Counted from the first letter of the stretch, positions 44,035-53,248 are shown. The stretch: DNA of 64,000 nucleotides from Lachnospiraceae bacterium (GCA_017622845.1 JAGAQJ010000058.1:37652-101651); one strand, 5' to 3'. Numbers and translations: made by a program. Notes: generated from the sequence alone by a model not told the origin.

Positions 44035-45404
44035 TGAAATTCTTTGATTTATTGCTGATGAGTATATCGAATCTGTGGAAAAGAAAGCTTCGTACGGTTC
44101 TCACAGTGTTGGGAGTGGTGATTGGCGTCACGTCGATTGTGGTTATGGTAGCGCTTGGAAACGGGTTAAAAGAGTCCATGCTGGAGAATTATTCGAACTA
44201 TAGTTCGATGACGCAGATCGAGTTATCTTCAGGCGGATACTATTCCTCAAGCAGCGGTCAGGACGAAGAAAAAAGACTTGATGACACTTTGGTCAACGAG
44301 CTTCTTTCCATGGAGCATGTGAGTGCCGTATATCCCAGATTAAGCTATAGTGCGCTTGTAAAGACAGGGAAATACATGGGATGGCTTGATATTTACGGAG
44401 TTACACAGGAAGAGCTTCAGACGATGAATATTCCCGTGGCAGAGGGAAAGCTTCCTGATTCAGATACGGAGCTTGAGTTTTTCTATGGAAATAATGTGCT
44501 TACCAATTTTTATGTCGAGAAGACAAATACATATACTTATTGGGAAACAGGAGAGGCACCGGATATCGACTTGATGAATGATGCGCTTTTTGTGATATTT
44601 GATACAGATGCTTACTGGAGCTCACAGGGAGGCGGTTCCGGTGACGGAACGCCTGTAAAGCAGCCGAAAAAATATGTGATTGAAACAGCAGGCTTGATGG
44701 AGGGAGAACTGGGAGAGTGGAACAATAACTACAGCCAGAGTGTTCTTTGCGATGTTGACGCTTTGAAGACAGAGTTAAAGCGTGTTTTCAAAAAGAATGC
44801 GATACCGGGGCAGCCAACCCGAAAAAACGGTAAACCCTACAACGAACTGTTTTATTCGCAGCTTATTATACAGGTTGATGAGATGGAGAACGTAACGCCG
44901 CTTACGAATACTTTGAAAGATCTAGGATACGATGCATACAGCTCTGCTGAATGGATACAGCAGCAGATGGACAGCATGAATACGATACAGGCTGTTCTTG
45001 GGGCTATCGGAGCGGTTGCCATGCTGGTAGCGGCAATCAGCATTACCAATACAATGATGATGTCGATTTATGAGCGAACTAAGGAAATCGGCGTCATGAA
45101 AGTGCTTGGCTGTGACATTCACAATATTCAGGGATTGTTTCTGATGGAAGCAGGGTTTATCGGCTTTATAGGAGGAGTAGTCGGAGTTGGTTTCAGCTAT
45201 GTCTTAAGTTTTGTCATTAACTCGCTGATGATTTCAAGCGGCGCGGGGGATTCCATGGGGGTAACAGGAGCAATCTGCCGTATTCCGCTATGGCTGAGCC
45301 CTCTGGCAATTCTGTTTGCCATATTAATCGGTATGATTGCAGGATTTCTGCCATCGCTTAGGGCAATGCGCCTGAGTCCTCTTGCCGCAATTCGAAATGA
45401 GTAA
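44034..45404 (+). CDS. FtsX/MacB-type ABC permease
   Basis: A 456-residue permease. An N-terminal helix (KLRTVLTVLGVVIGVTSIVV), a large extracytoplasmic domain (about 50-315, MacB-PCD type) and three C-terminal helices (about 320-345, 370-398, 415-440) with the motif TNTMMMSIYERTKEIGVMKV give the classical MacB topology. The ATG overlaps the upstream stop codon. Together with the ATPase and the CARDB protein it forms a three-part exporter or mechanotransmitter. A strong terminator follows. Confidence 0.93.
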   Translation: MKFFDLLLMSISNLWKRKLRTVLTVLGVVIGVTSIVVMVALGNGLKESMLENYSNYSSMTQIELSSGGYYSSSSGQDEEKRLDDTLVNELLSMEHVSAVYPRLSYSALVKTGKYMGWLDIYGVTQEELQTMNIPVAEGKLPDSDTELEFFYGNNVLTNFYVEKTNTYTYWETGEAPDIDLMNDALFVIFDTDAYWSSQGGGSGDGTPVKQPKKYVIETAGLMEGELGEWNNNYSQSVLCDVDALKTELKRVFKKNAIPGQPTRKNGKPYNELFYSQLIIQVDEMENVTPLTNTLKDLGYDAYSSAEWIQQQMDSMNTIQAVLGAIGAVAMLVAAISITNTMMMSIYERTKEIGVMKVLGCDIHNIQGLFLMEAGFIGFIGGVVGVGFSYVLSFVINSLMISSGAGDSMGVTGAICRIPLWLSPLAILFAILIGMIAGFLPSLRAMRLSPLAAIRNE

Positions 45405-45416
45405 ACAATTATTTAT

Positions 45417-45448
45417 AAAAGACTTCTTTTGAAAAAAGAAGTCTTTTT
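45417..45448 (+). terminator. intrinsic terminator after the exporter operon
   Basis: AAAAGACTTCTTTT pairs with AAAAGAAGTCTTTT around a 3-base loop and ends in a T run, 13 bases after the permease stop codon. Confidence 0.9.
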
Positions 45449-45512
45449 GTGTACTTTGAAATATTCCTGTCATATATTAAAACATCAAGCTATGACGATA
45501 TGGGGAATGGAA

Positions 45513-46448
45513 ATGGACAGAGTGCGCAGAATGCTTGGGTGTGACAATAAGGAGGTACAGCCTTATACCGGCAGGGGAATTTATGTGGGCGTTTTAGACA
45601 GCGGAGTTGCTCCGCACCCTGATTTGAGAGGGAGAATAGCAGTTTTTAAGGATTTTATTTCAGATAAAAGAATGTATTATGATGACAATGGGCATGGCAC
45701 GCATGTCTGTGGAATTCTGGCAGGAAACGGCGCTGCTTCAAAGGGCAGATACAGAGGAATCGCTCCGGAGTGCACGCTGATATGCGGCAAGGTACTGGAC
45801 AAAAAAGGAGGCGGAAGTCTTAAGAACCTTATAAAAGGCATACGGTGGATCGCAGGCCTGGTAAAATCATATCCGATAAGAATATTGAACATCTCAATAG
45901 AAATGGAATCCGAGGAAAATATTGATAAAAAGGACTGGGAAGAATTTAAGGAATATGTACAATACCTGTGGGATATGGATATTATTGTTGTGGCGGCAGC
46001 AGGAAATAAAGGCCCAAATCCTATGACGCTTTCTCCGATTGGTGAATGCGGAGGATGCATATGCGTGGGCTGTCACGACGGAAATTATCAGGGAAACGGC
46101 GGAAGATTATGCAATGAATATTCAAGCAGAGGACCCGGAAAGGATTTAACAGGCATTGATTTGATTAATCCGCTGAAAAAGCCGGATATTGTTGCGCCGG
46201 GTACGGATATTGTATCATGCAATTTCCGATATGGAGTAACACCGTATATTGCCAAAAGCGGCACATCAATGTCTGCTCCGATTGTAAGCGGCGCATGTGC
46301 GTTATGTCTGAACAAATATCCGCAGCTTTCCAATAGAGAGCTGCGAAGGCTTCTGCTTGGAGCAGCAGTCGATTTAGGACAGTGCTGGAGCGTACAGGGC
46401 GCAGGGATGATTCAGATAGACAGACTTTTAGAACAGAGCATCATTTAA
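45513..46448 (+). CDS. cytoplasmic-type subtilisin-like serine protease (S8)
   Basis: A 311-residue subtilase without signal peptide or prodomain. The triad is Asp29 (GVLDSGV), His61 (NGHGTHVCG) and Ser252 (SGTSMSAPI), with oxyanion Asn165 (AAAGNKGP). The start at 45513 has GGGGA upstream; ATGs at 45492 and 45507 are alternatives, and a TTG at 45429 lies inside the preceding terminator. Length and lack of export signal fit intracellular serine proteases, but the usual short N-terminal inhibitory propeptide LIPY is absent. It is unusually Cys-rich for a subtilase (13 or so). Confidence 0.9.
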   Translation: MDRVRRMLGCDNKEVQPYTGRGIYVGVLDSGVAPHPDLRGRIAVFKDFISDKRMYYDDNGHGTHVCGILAGNGAASKGRYRGIAPECTLICGKVLDKKGGGSLKNLIKGIRWIAGLVKSYPIRILNISIEMESEENIDKKDWEEFKEYVQYLWDMDIIVVAAAGNKGPNPMTLSPIGECGGCICVGCHDGNYQGNGGRLCNEYSSRGPGKDLTGIDLINPLKKPDIVAPGTDIVSCNFRYGVTPYIAKSGTSMSAPIVSGACALCLNKYPQLSNRELRRLLLGAAVDLGQCWSVQGAGMIQIDRLLEQSII

Positions 46449-46499
46449 GCAGTGTATAAAAAAAGATACAAAAAACGTTATAAATATTGTGATTGGATA

Positions 46500-46528
46500 T
46501 TGACACTGCTTGTATAATTGTATACAAT
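46500..46528 (+). promoter_or_regulatory. sigma-A promoter of the citrate/isocitrate operon
   Basis: TTGACA, 17 bases, TACAAT, about 45 bases before the synthase ATG. The -10 box is inside the palindrome at 46510-46535. Confidence 0.75.
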
Positions 46529-46535
46529 GATACAA
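46510..46535. promoter_or_regulatory. 26-bp palindromic operator, likely GntR target
   Basis: TTGTAT, A, ATTGTATACAAT, G, ATACAA: 24 of 26 bases are symmetric around 46522/46523. The core GTATAC fits the general GntR half-site scheme. It covers the -10 region, so binding would repress. The GntR-family gene is the second gene of the operon. Confidence 0.65.
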
Positions 46536-46573
46536 AAATGCAAAATGCACAGAATACCAAAAGGAGATGGAGT

Positions 46574-47995
46574 ATGATGGAAAGAGGCAATGAGTATTTT
46601 GAGAACCGGCCGGTTACCATGAATGATAAAAACAATCTTTTACAGATTGAGGAGCATATGTATCAGCTTCAGGATGTAGAGAAGCCGAATGCATTCAGAA
46701 ATATGTTCCCATATGATGAGATACCGAAAATTCCTTTCAATGACAGGGTTGTTCCGCATAACATGCCAAAGGAAATATGGATAACAGATACTACGTTCAG
46801 AGATGGCCAGCAGTCAAGAGCGCCTTACAGCACAGAGCAGATTGTGACGATTTATGATTATCTGCACAAGCTCGGCGGTCCGAACGGCATGATTCGCCAG
46901 AGCGAATTTTTCCTTTACAGCAAAAAGGACAGAGATGCTGTCTATAAATGTATGGAGCGCGGCTATCAGTTCCCGGAGGTAACCTCTTGGATAAGAGCCA
47001 GCAAGGAGGACTTCAAGCTTGTCAAGGAAATCGGTATGAAACAGACTGGTATCCTTGTAAGCTGTTCGGATTATCACATTTTCCTGAAGCTTAAAATGAC
47101 AAGACGTCAGGCGATGGAGCATTATTTATCTGTGGTAAAGGACTGCCTTGAAGAGGGCATCAGCGTAAGGTGTCATCTTGAGGATATCACAAGAGCCGAT
47201 ATCTATGGATATGTTGTACCGTTTTGTCAGGAGCTTATGAAGCTGTCAGAGCAGTATAAGCTTCCGATTGTCGTGCGTGCGTGCGATACGATGGGTTATG
47301 GCGTGAACTTCCCCGGAGCAGTTATTCCCAGAAGCGTACAGGGTATTATCTATGCAATTCATACTCATGCAGGCGTACCGCATGAGTGGATTGAATGGCA
47401 TGGCCACAATGATTTTTATAAGGCAGTTACCAACTCAACGACAGCATGGCTGTATGGCTGCTCCGGCGTCAATACATCACTTTTTGGCATCGGGGAACGT
47501 ACAGGCAACACACCGCTTGAGGCAATGATATTCGAATATGCACAGCTTAAGGGTACGTTAAACGGCATGGACACGACAGTAATCACAGAGCTTGCCGAGT
47601 ACTATGAGAAAGAGATTGGCTACCATATTCCGGAAAGAACGCCGTTTGTAGGCAGAAATTTCAATGTTACAAGAGCAGGTATTCATGCAGACGGGTTGTT
47701 AAAGAATGAGGAAATCTACAATATTTTTGATACGGAGAAATTCCTAAACAGACCGGTTCTGTGTGCGGTGTCAAACACATCAGGACTTGCAGGTATCGCG
47801 CACTGGATTAATACATATTTCAGATTAAAAGATGATGAGAAGATTAACAAATCATCAGAGCTTGTAGCATATGTAAAGACATGGGTAGATGCAGAGTATG
47901 AGAGCGGCCGTGTGACAGTTCTTACGGATAATGAGCTGCTTTCTGTTATCGATGAGGGCTGTAAGACACTTGGCATTACACTTAAGAAGGATTAA
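46574..47995 (+). CDS. Re-citrate synthase-like enzyme (isopropylmalate/homocitrate synthase family)
   Basis: A 473-residue HMGL/DRE-TIM enzyme. Landmarks are TDTTFRDGQQSRAPY (catalytic DRE-TIM start), HLEDITRADIYG, HTHAGVPHEWIEWHGHND (metal ligands) and SGVNTSLFGIGERTGNTPLE. The C-terminal LeuA regulatory domain is not evident. AAGGAG is 7 bases before the ATG. No leuB, leuC or leuD is adjacent; instead an isocitrate dehydrogenase follows. In clostridia this gene family with that neighbour encodes Re-citrate synthase, making citrate from oxaloacetate and acetyl-CoA for glutamate synthesis. The assignment rests on context, and homocitrate or isopropylmalate synthesis remain alternatives. Confidence 0.8.
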   Translation: MMERGNEYFENRPVTMNDKNNLLQIEEHMYQLQDVEKPNAFRNMFPYDEIPKIPFNDRVVPHNMPKEIWITDTTFRDGQQSRAPYSTEQIVTIYDYLHKLGGPNGMIRQSEFFLYSKKDRDAVYKCMERGYQFPEVTSWIRASKEDFKLVKEIGMKQTGILVSCSDYHIFLKLKMTRRQAMEHYLSVVKDCLEEGISVRCHLEDITRADIYGYVVPFCQELMKLSEQYKLPIVVRACDTMGYGVNFPGAVIPRSVQGIIYAIHTHAGVPHEWIEWHGHNDFYKAVTNSTTAWLYGCSGVNTSLFGIGERTGNTPLEAMIFEYAQLKGTLNGMDTTVITELAEYYEKEIGYHIPERTPFVGRNFNVTRAGIHADGLLKNEEIYNIFDTEKFLNRPVLCAVSNTSGLAGIAHWINTYFRLKDDEKINKSSELVAYVKTWVDAEYESGRVTVLTDNELLSVIDEGCKTLGITLKKD

Positions 47996-48010
47996 AGGCA
48001 GGTGACAGCA

Positions 48011-48694
48011 ATGAGCGAATATGATGTGAATCAGGATGCATCAGATAAGTATTCGTTGAGAGGGAGAGTGTTTAAAAAGCTTAGAGAGGATATCTTAAAC
48101 GGACGTTATCAGAAAAATGACGAGCTGAGAGAGGCAACGATAGGAGAGGAGCTTGGAGTGAGCAGAACCCCTGTCAGAGAGGCTTTCAGGCAGCTTGAGC
48201 TGGAGGGGCTGATCCGGATTGTTCCAAACAAAGGGGCATATGTTACAGGGATATCATCAGAAGACGTGGCAGATATTTATGAGATTCGTTCGCTCCTTGA
48301 AGGTTTATGTGCCAGATGGGCAACAAAGAAGATTACAAAGGATAAAATAGAGGAGATGGAGGAAACGATTTTGCTGAGTGAATTTCATTTGGCGAAGGAG
48401 CACTATGAGCAGCTTATCGATTTGGATAATCGTTTCCATATGCAGATGTACGAAGCATGCGGAAGCAAAATGCTGATACATCTGCTGAAAGATTTTCATC
48501 AGTATGTACAGAAGGAAAGGCAGCAGACACTTTCTGATAAAAAGAGAAGTGCGGAGGCTGTTGCAGAGCACAAGAGCATTATGGAAGCGATACGTGACGG
48601 AAATGCAGAGCTTGCTGAAAAACTTGCGGACGAACATATTTGTAATGCGTACAGAAATATGGTAAAATGCGGATTGAGTGAAGACAAAGAATAA
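48011..48694 (+). CDS. GntR-family (FadR/FCD) transcriptional regulator
   Basis: A 227-residue regulator with an N-terminal winged helix ([20 protein letters not shown]) and a C-terminal FCD ligand-binding domain (about 85-220; conserved [11 protein letters not shown] and EHKSIMEAI supply the metal-binding His/Asp residues). AGGTGA precedes the ATG. It is encoded between the synthase and icd in one operon, so it probably senses a tricarboxylic-acid intermediate and controls this operon through the palindrome at 46510-46535. The ligand is inferred only from context. Confidence 0.9.
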   Translation: MSEYDVNQDASDKYSLRGRVFKKLREDILNGRYQKNDELREATIGEELGVSRTPVREAFRQLELEGLIRIVPNKGAYVTGISSEDVADIYEIRSLLEGLCARWATKKITKDKIEEMEETILLSEFHLAKEHYEQLIDLDNRFHMQMYEACGSKMLIHLLKDFHQYVQKERQQTLSDKKRSAEAVAEHKSIMEAIRDGNAELAEKLADEHICNAYRNMVKCGLSEDKE

Positions 48695-48716
48695 TATAAA
48701 ACAGGAGGATACTGAA

Positions 48717-49922
48717 ATGGCAAAAATTCAAATGACAACACCCTTAGTAGAGATGGACGGAGATGAGATGACCCGTATTCTCTGGAAAATGATTAAGGAC
48801 GAGCTGATTCTTCCTTACATCGACCTGAAATCTGAGTATTATGATCTTGGTCTTGCGTATCGTAACGAAACAAACGATCAGGTAACAGTGGATTCGGCAG
48901 AGGCAACCAAAAAGTATGGAGTTGCCGTTAAATGTGCAACAATTACACCCAATGCTGCAAGAATGACAGAGTATGATTTAAAGGAAATGTGGAAAAGTCC
49001 GAATGGTACGATTCGGGCAATGCTTGACGGTACCGTGTTCAGAGCGCCGATTATTGTAAAAGGCATTGAGCCTTGCGTAAAGAATTGGGAGAAGCCCATA
49101 ACGCTTGCAAGACATGCATATGGCGACGTGTATAAAAACACAGAGATTAAGGTTCCCGGAGCGGGAAAGGCAGAGCTTGTATTTACAGCAGAGGACGGCA
49201 CGGAGATTCGGGAGCTGATTCATAACTTTACGGATTCAGGCATTATACAGGGTATTCATAATACAGACAAGTCTATCGCCAGCTTTGCACATGCCTGCTT
49301 TAAGTACGCTTTAGATACAAAGCAGGATTTGTGGTTTGCCACAAAGGATACGATTTCCAAAAAATATGACCATAATTTCAAGGACATTTTCCAGGAAATC
49401 TATGATGCAGAGTATGCAGAGCAGTTTCAGGCAGCAGGAATTGAGTATTTCTACACGTTGATTGACGACGCGGTAGCACGTGTTATGAAGGCGAAAGGCG
49501 GATTTATCTGGGCATGCAAGAACTATGACGGAGATGTTATGAGTGATATGGTTAGCTCTGCATTTGGTTCTCTTGCAATGATGACTTCTGTTCTTGTGTC
49601 GCCTTCCGGCGTATATGAGTACGAGGCAGCACACGGCACGGTACAGAGACATTATTATAAACACTTAAAAGGTGAGGAAACCTCTACAAACTCTGTCGCT
49701 ACAATTTTCGCATGGACAGGCGCTCTTAGAAAACGCGGAGAACTTGACGGCATTTCAGAGCTTGTTGAATTTGCTGATAAGCTTGAGAAGGCTTCCATCA
49801 AGACCATTGAGGGCGGAAAAATGACAAAGGATTTAGCACTCATTACATCATTAAAGGATGTAACAGTATTAAACAGCGAGGACTTTATTAAGGCAATCAG
49901 AGCAACCTTTGATGCAATGTAA
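48717..49922 (+). CDS. icd: NADP-dependent isocitrate dehydrogenase (dimeric, subfamily II)
   Basis: Converts isocitrate to 2-oxoglutarate, 401 residues. The opening [18 protein letters not shown] is characteristic of the eukaryote-like homodimeric NADP enzyme, not the E. coli type. Active-site stretches are [21 protein letters not shown], and [33 protein letters not shown] binds the cofactor phosphate. AGGAGGAT lies upstream of the ATG. Third gene of the operon, it presumably supplies 2-oxoglutarate for glutamate. No aconitase gene lies in the window. Confidence 0.96.
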   Translation: MAKIQMTTPLVEMDGDEMTRILWKMIKDELILPYIDLKSEYYDLGLAYRNETNDQVTVDSAEATKKYGVAVKCATITPNAARMTEYDLKEMWKSPNGTIRAMLDGTVFRAPIIVKGIEPCVKNWEKPITLARHAYGDVYKNTEIKVPGAGKAELVFTAEDGTEIRELIHNFTDSGIIQGIHNTDKSIASFAHACFKYALDTKQDLWFATKDTISKKYDHNFKDIFQEIYDAEYAEQFQAAGIEYFYTLIDDAVARVMKAKGGFIWACKNYDGDVMSDMVSSAFGSLAMMTSVLVSPSGVYEYEAAHGTVQRHYYKHLKGEETSTNSVATIFAWTGALRKRGELDGISELVEFADKLEKASIKTIEGGKMTKDLALITSLKDVTVLNSEDFIKAIRATFDAM

Positions 49923-49928
49923 TCACAG

Positions 49929-49963
49929 CAAAAAGGATATCGTTAAGCGATATCCTTTTTTGC
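49929..49963. terminator. bidirectional terminator after icd
   Basis: GCAAAAAGGATATCG pairs with CGATATCCTTTTTTGC, loop TTAAG-type. It lies between icd and the convergent exonuclease gene. Confidence 0.9.
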
Positions 49964-50005
49964 GTATAGGGGCAGCGGAGAAGGAGGTTTTTCTGCTCGA
50001 TTGTG

Positions 50006-51046
50006 TTACAGCTTCAATTCCGTCAATAAACTATTCATTTCATAATGCGTAAGAATTTCCTTTAGGGCAGCTTTATCAATCCTGAGCCGAAAATCCTCTA
50101 AAGTCTGAGCAATGGCAATGTCATCTTTCATTTTGGCAAGCTGATAGCTCAAATACACAGTTTCTCTATTTTCTTTGAGTGCGTTTAGAGGGCTGCGCCC
50201 GATGCCCAGACAGCCCTTCCAAAAGTCGGATAAGGCCTTTTCCTTTTTCTTATCATTTTCACAGTCATCTATTGCTGCGTAAATCGCATCAAGGGAGCCA
50301 TATTCGTTTACAAGTGGGGCAGCAGCGGAGGATACGCCCTTGCAGCCGGGGATTCCATCTCCGGGGTCTCCGGTAATCGATAGCAGCGTTACGATATGCT
50401 CAGGATATACGCCCTCCTCAGAATAGACGATATCGGAGGTGTATTCGAAAATACCTGCCGGAAGCATTTCGTATCCGGATGCTCCTGCATATAATCCGTA
50501 TCGCTGCTGCATATCCTTTACCTTATCTTTGTCCGTGACACGCCATAATCTCGTATAATCACTGACAAGCTGGAAATAATCGTGATCCTTCGTTATAATG
50601 TAGGTTTCAAGATCAGGAGATTCAAACTTCTTCACCAGAGAAGCAGCAAAATCATCAGCCTCATAATCCTTGTCCATCAACACCTGACAGCCGATTTTCT
50701 GTAAAATATTTTCCATTGCAATGAATTGCTCCTTTAATGGAGCAGGCGTCTCTTTTCGATTCGCCTTATACGAATCCGCACCAAGCTGTGTACGCCGGAA
50801 CGTATCACGCGACACATCAAAGGCTACTGCCGCATAGTCAGGCGATACCTTTTTGTAAAGTGTGATTAAAGTTTTAAGCATTGTGAAAAGTGCGTTTGTA
50901 TATTCCCCTGTCGATGTATGGAGAAGCTCTCCATAATGTTTTTCTTTTTCTTCATCTGTTTTGGCAAACAAAACAGACTTTGGAAGATTACCATAATAGG
51001 AAGTGCTCAGCATTGAGGAACCGTCAATAATTAAAAATTTTTTCAT
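50006..51046 (-). CDS. stand-alone 5'-3' exonuclease (Pol I N-terminal domain type)
   Basis: A 346-residue PIN/FEN-like nuclease. Family landmarks are LIIDGSSML (first Asp), YEADDFAASL (acidic cluster), ITKDHDYFQL and the helix-three-turn-helix SITGDPGDGIPGCKGV. The start at 51046 has GGAG 8 bases upstream; an upstream in-frame ATG at 51214 adds 56 unrelated residues. It has no polymerase domain, so it corresponds to separate FEN-type enzymes of Firmicutes that remove RNA primers or flaps. Slightly longer than the usual 290-300 residues because of inserts such as the LFAKTDEEKEKHYGE stretch. Confidence 0.92.
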   Translation of the reverse strand: MKKFLIIDGSSMLSTSYYGNLPKSVLFAKTDEEKEKHYGELLHTSTGEYTNALFTMLKTLITLYKKVSPDYAAVAFDVSRDTFRRTQLGADSYKANRKETPAPLKEQFIAMENILQKIGCQVLMDKDYEADDFAASLVKKFESPDLETYIITKDHDYFQLVSDYTRLWRVTDKDKVKDMQQRYGLYAGASGYEMLPAGIFEYTSDIVYSEEGVYPEHIVTLLSITGDPGDGIPGCKGVSSAAAPLVNEYGSLDAIYAAIDDCENDKKKEKALSDFWKGCLGIGRSPLNALKENRETVYLSYQLAKMKDDIAIAQTLEDFRLRIDKAALKEILTHYEMNSLLTELKL

Positions 51047-51265
51047 GAAATATTCTCCAATCTGTGTAAGAATACCCTGTGACAGTGCACGAGTACATAA
51101 TTGTCTGTAAGCAGTCAATACGTGTTTGGGTATTGACACATGGCTTATTGCTATTGTGTACATTATAGCTGATAAATTTATGAAATACAATTCTTTCCAT
51201 TCAGAACTATCCAATTACAGCCGCTCTAACAAGCAGACCTTTACCTTTGCAATCCGGTTTTATGC

Positions 51266-51278
51266 ACTGAACTGTTAC
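51266..51278 (+). repeat. solo MITE-type end motif
   Basis: ACTGAACTGTTAC, matching the right-end consensus except at its outer 5' bases, with no partner found. It lies in the 634-base gap between the exonuclease and Lsa-like genes. Confidence 0.4.
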
Positions 51279-51388
51279 CGCATGATAATTTGCATTGAAA
51301 AAACGATTGACAGCTATGTCATTTTTTGCTAATCTAAAAAGGTAATTTGCAATAGTTATAACCTTAATGAAAATGGAGGTAGTCAAAC

Positions 51389-51460
51389 ATGATGACGATT
51401 CATAACACAATGAAAAGCAACTTTATAAAGTGTATGATTACCTCGGAGAAATACAGATAA
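51389..51460 (+). CDS. 23-residue leader ORF upstream of the Lsa-like ABC-F gene
   Basis: ATG at 51389 preceded by GGAGG (8 bases), stop at 51458. The peptide begins MMTIHNTMK and ends ITSEKYR. It is followed after 54 bases by a terminator-like hairpin and then the ABC-F resistance-type gene, the layout of ribosome-mediated attenuation known for antibiotic-inducible ABC-F genes. It could also be a chance frame. Confidence 0.5.
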   Translation: MMTIHNTMKSNFIKCMITSEKYR

Positions 51461-51514
51461 ATCATAACAGGAAGCCATAAGGCTGAACGATTGTGATAGA
51501 TAAGGATTATTTTG

Positions 51515-51545
51515 TCGTGGTATCATTTTGTGCCGCGATTTTTTT
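51515..51545 (+). terminator. leader terminator (attenuator candidate)
   Basis: TCGTGG and CCGCGA form a 6-bp stem (one G-U) followed by seven T, 136 bases before the Lsa-like start codon. The left arm region 51517-51530 can also pair with 51575-51587 (CAAATGATATCAC). Confidence 0.6.
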
Positions 51546-51680
51546 GTGCCTGAAAATAGGGAAGGATATATTTTCAAATGATATCACAACAATATATTTC
51601 TCTGAGGAATAGGAGTGAGTAACTGCAGTGTGGCAGTTAGACCTGCCTGACCTGCTATGCGAGAGAGGATGTGATGTTTT

Positions 51681-53225
51681 ATGGCACAAATCAGTGTAAC
51701 AAATTTGACATTTAATTATGAGGGAAGCTTTGACAATATTTTTGAGAATGTATCATTTTCCATTGATACAGATTGGAAGCTTGGATTTATCGGCAGAAAC
51801 GGAAAGGGAAAAACCACGTTTTTAAATCTTTTACTGGGAAAACAAGAGTATCAGGGTACGATTCATGCGAGTACAGTTTTTGATTACTTTCCTTATAAGG
51901 TGCCGAGAGAAAATTTAAAAATATCTGCGGCGGAATTTATTGATGAATGGAAAACAGGCTGTGAGCAGTGGAGAGTCATCTGCGAGCTGGATAAACTGGG
52001 CGTGGAAGCAGAGGTTTTGTACCGTCCGTTTGGCACACTCAGCCATGGAGAGCGGACAAAAGTGATGCTGGCAGTATTGTTCTCCGGAGAAAATGATTTC
52101 CTGCTGATTGATGAGCCGACAAATCATCTGGATCAGGATTCCAGAGAGATATTGAAAAAATATTTGAGTGCGAAAAAGGGATTTATTCTGGTATCTCATG
52201 ACAGAGACCTCTTAGATGCATGCGTTGACCATGTGTTGGTGCTGAACCGTCAAAGCATTGAGGTTCAAGCAGGTAATTTTTCAAGCTGGTGGGAAAATAA
52301 GAATAAAAAGGATAATTTCTCCAAGATGGAAAATGAAAAGCACTTAAAGGAAATTGCAAAGCTTAAGCAGGCTGCTGACAGGTCTGCAAGATGGGCAGAC
52401 AAAAACGAAGGCACCAAGATTGGTTTTGACCCGTCAAAGGAGCCGGACCGCTGCATCTCAACGAGAGCTTATATTGGTGCAAAGACTAAGAAAATGCAGT
52501 CAAGAGTAAAGGCTTATGAAACGCGTATCAGCCGCGAGATAACAGAGAAGGAAGGGCTGCTGCAGGATATTGAAAATCCGGCAGAGTTGAAAATCATGCC
52601 GCTTACGCATTACAAAAAGGTTTTGATTTCTGCAAACGAATATGGATTGAAGTATGCAGACTCAGAGAACTGGCTGTTTAAAAATCTGCGGTTTGAGCTT
52701 CAAAAAGGTGAACGTGTCTTTCTGAACGGGGCAAATGGCTGTGGAAAATCCAGTCTGCTGCAGGCAGTCATAGACCACTGCGCCGGAGAAGACAGTGACT
52801 CTAATAAGCTTGCCAGGGGAATCCTGCAAGAGCAGGGAAGGCTTGAAACTGCTGCCGGACTTGTGATTTCCTATGTGAATCAGGACACTTCATTTTTACG
52901 GGGAAGCATAAAAGCCTTTTGTAAGGATAGGGAATTAGAGGAGAGCTTATTCTGTGCGCTGCTCAGACAGCTTGATATGGAGAGAGTACAGTTTGAGAAG
53001 AATATAGAGGAGTACTCGGAAGGACAGAAAAAGAAGGTTCTGATTGCGGCAAGTCTTATGACACCGGCACATTTGTATATATGGGATGAGCCGCTCAACT
53101 ACATTGACATATTTTCAAGAATGCAGATTGAAAAGCTGATTCTTAGCTACAAGCCGACCATGTTGATTGTCGAGCATGATGTCCGATTTCGGGAACAGAT
53201 AGCGACAAAAATAGTTGCGTTATAA
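51681..53225 (+). CDS. Lsa-type ABC-F ribosomal protection protein
   Basis: A 514-residue soluble protein with two ABC domains and no membrane part. First Walker A GRNGKGKTT, signature LSHGERTKV, Walker B LLIDEPTNHLD; second Walker A GANGCGKSS, signature YSEGQKKKV, Walker B LYIWDEPLNYID. The C-terminal WDEPLNYIDIFS and IVEHDVRF stretches and WKLGFIGRNGKGKTT are typical of the Lsa branch, which removes lincosamides, pleuromutilins and streptogramin A from the ribosome. The inter-domain linker (about 200-310) decides drug range and cannot be read by eye. It may be an intrinsic gene with weak or no resistance activity. Its leader looks like an attenuator. Confidence 0.88.
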   Translation: MAQISVTNLTFNYEGSFDNIFENVSFSIDTDWKLGFIGRNGKGKTTFLNLLLGKQEYQGTIHASTVFDYFPYKVPRENLKISAAEFIDEWKTGCEQWRVICELDKLGVEAEVLYRPFGTLSHGERTKVMLAVLFSGENDFLLIDEPTNHLDQDSREILKKYLSAKKGFILVSHDRDLLDACVDHVLVLNRQSIEVQAGNFSSWWENKNKKDNFSKMENEKHLKEIAKLKQAADRSARWADKNEGTKIGFDPSKEPDRCISTRAYIGAKTKKMQSRVKAYETRISREITEKEGLLQDIENPAELKIMPLTHYKKVLISANEYGLKYADSENWLFKNLRFELQKGERVFLNGANGCGKSSLLQAVIDHCAGEDSDSNKLARGILQEQGRLETAAGLVISYVNQDTSFLRGSIKAFCKDRELEESLFCALLRQLDMERVQFEKNIEEYSEGQKKKVLIAASLMTPAHLYIWDEPLNYIDIFSRMQIEKLILSYKPTMLIVEHDVRFREQIATKIVAL

Positions 53226-53248
53226 GACAACGGCTCGGCAAAGGTATG

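Noticed and set aside
45429-45512. N-terminal extension of the subtilase from a TTG
   Set aside because: The TTG lies inside the terminator hairpin at 45417-45448 and the added residues do not resemble a propeptide; a later ATG has a ribosome binding site.
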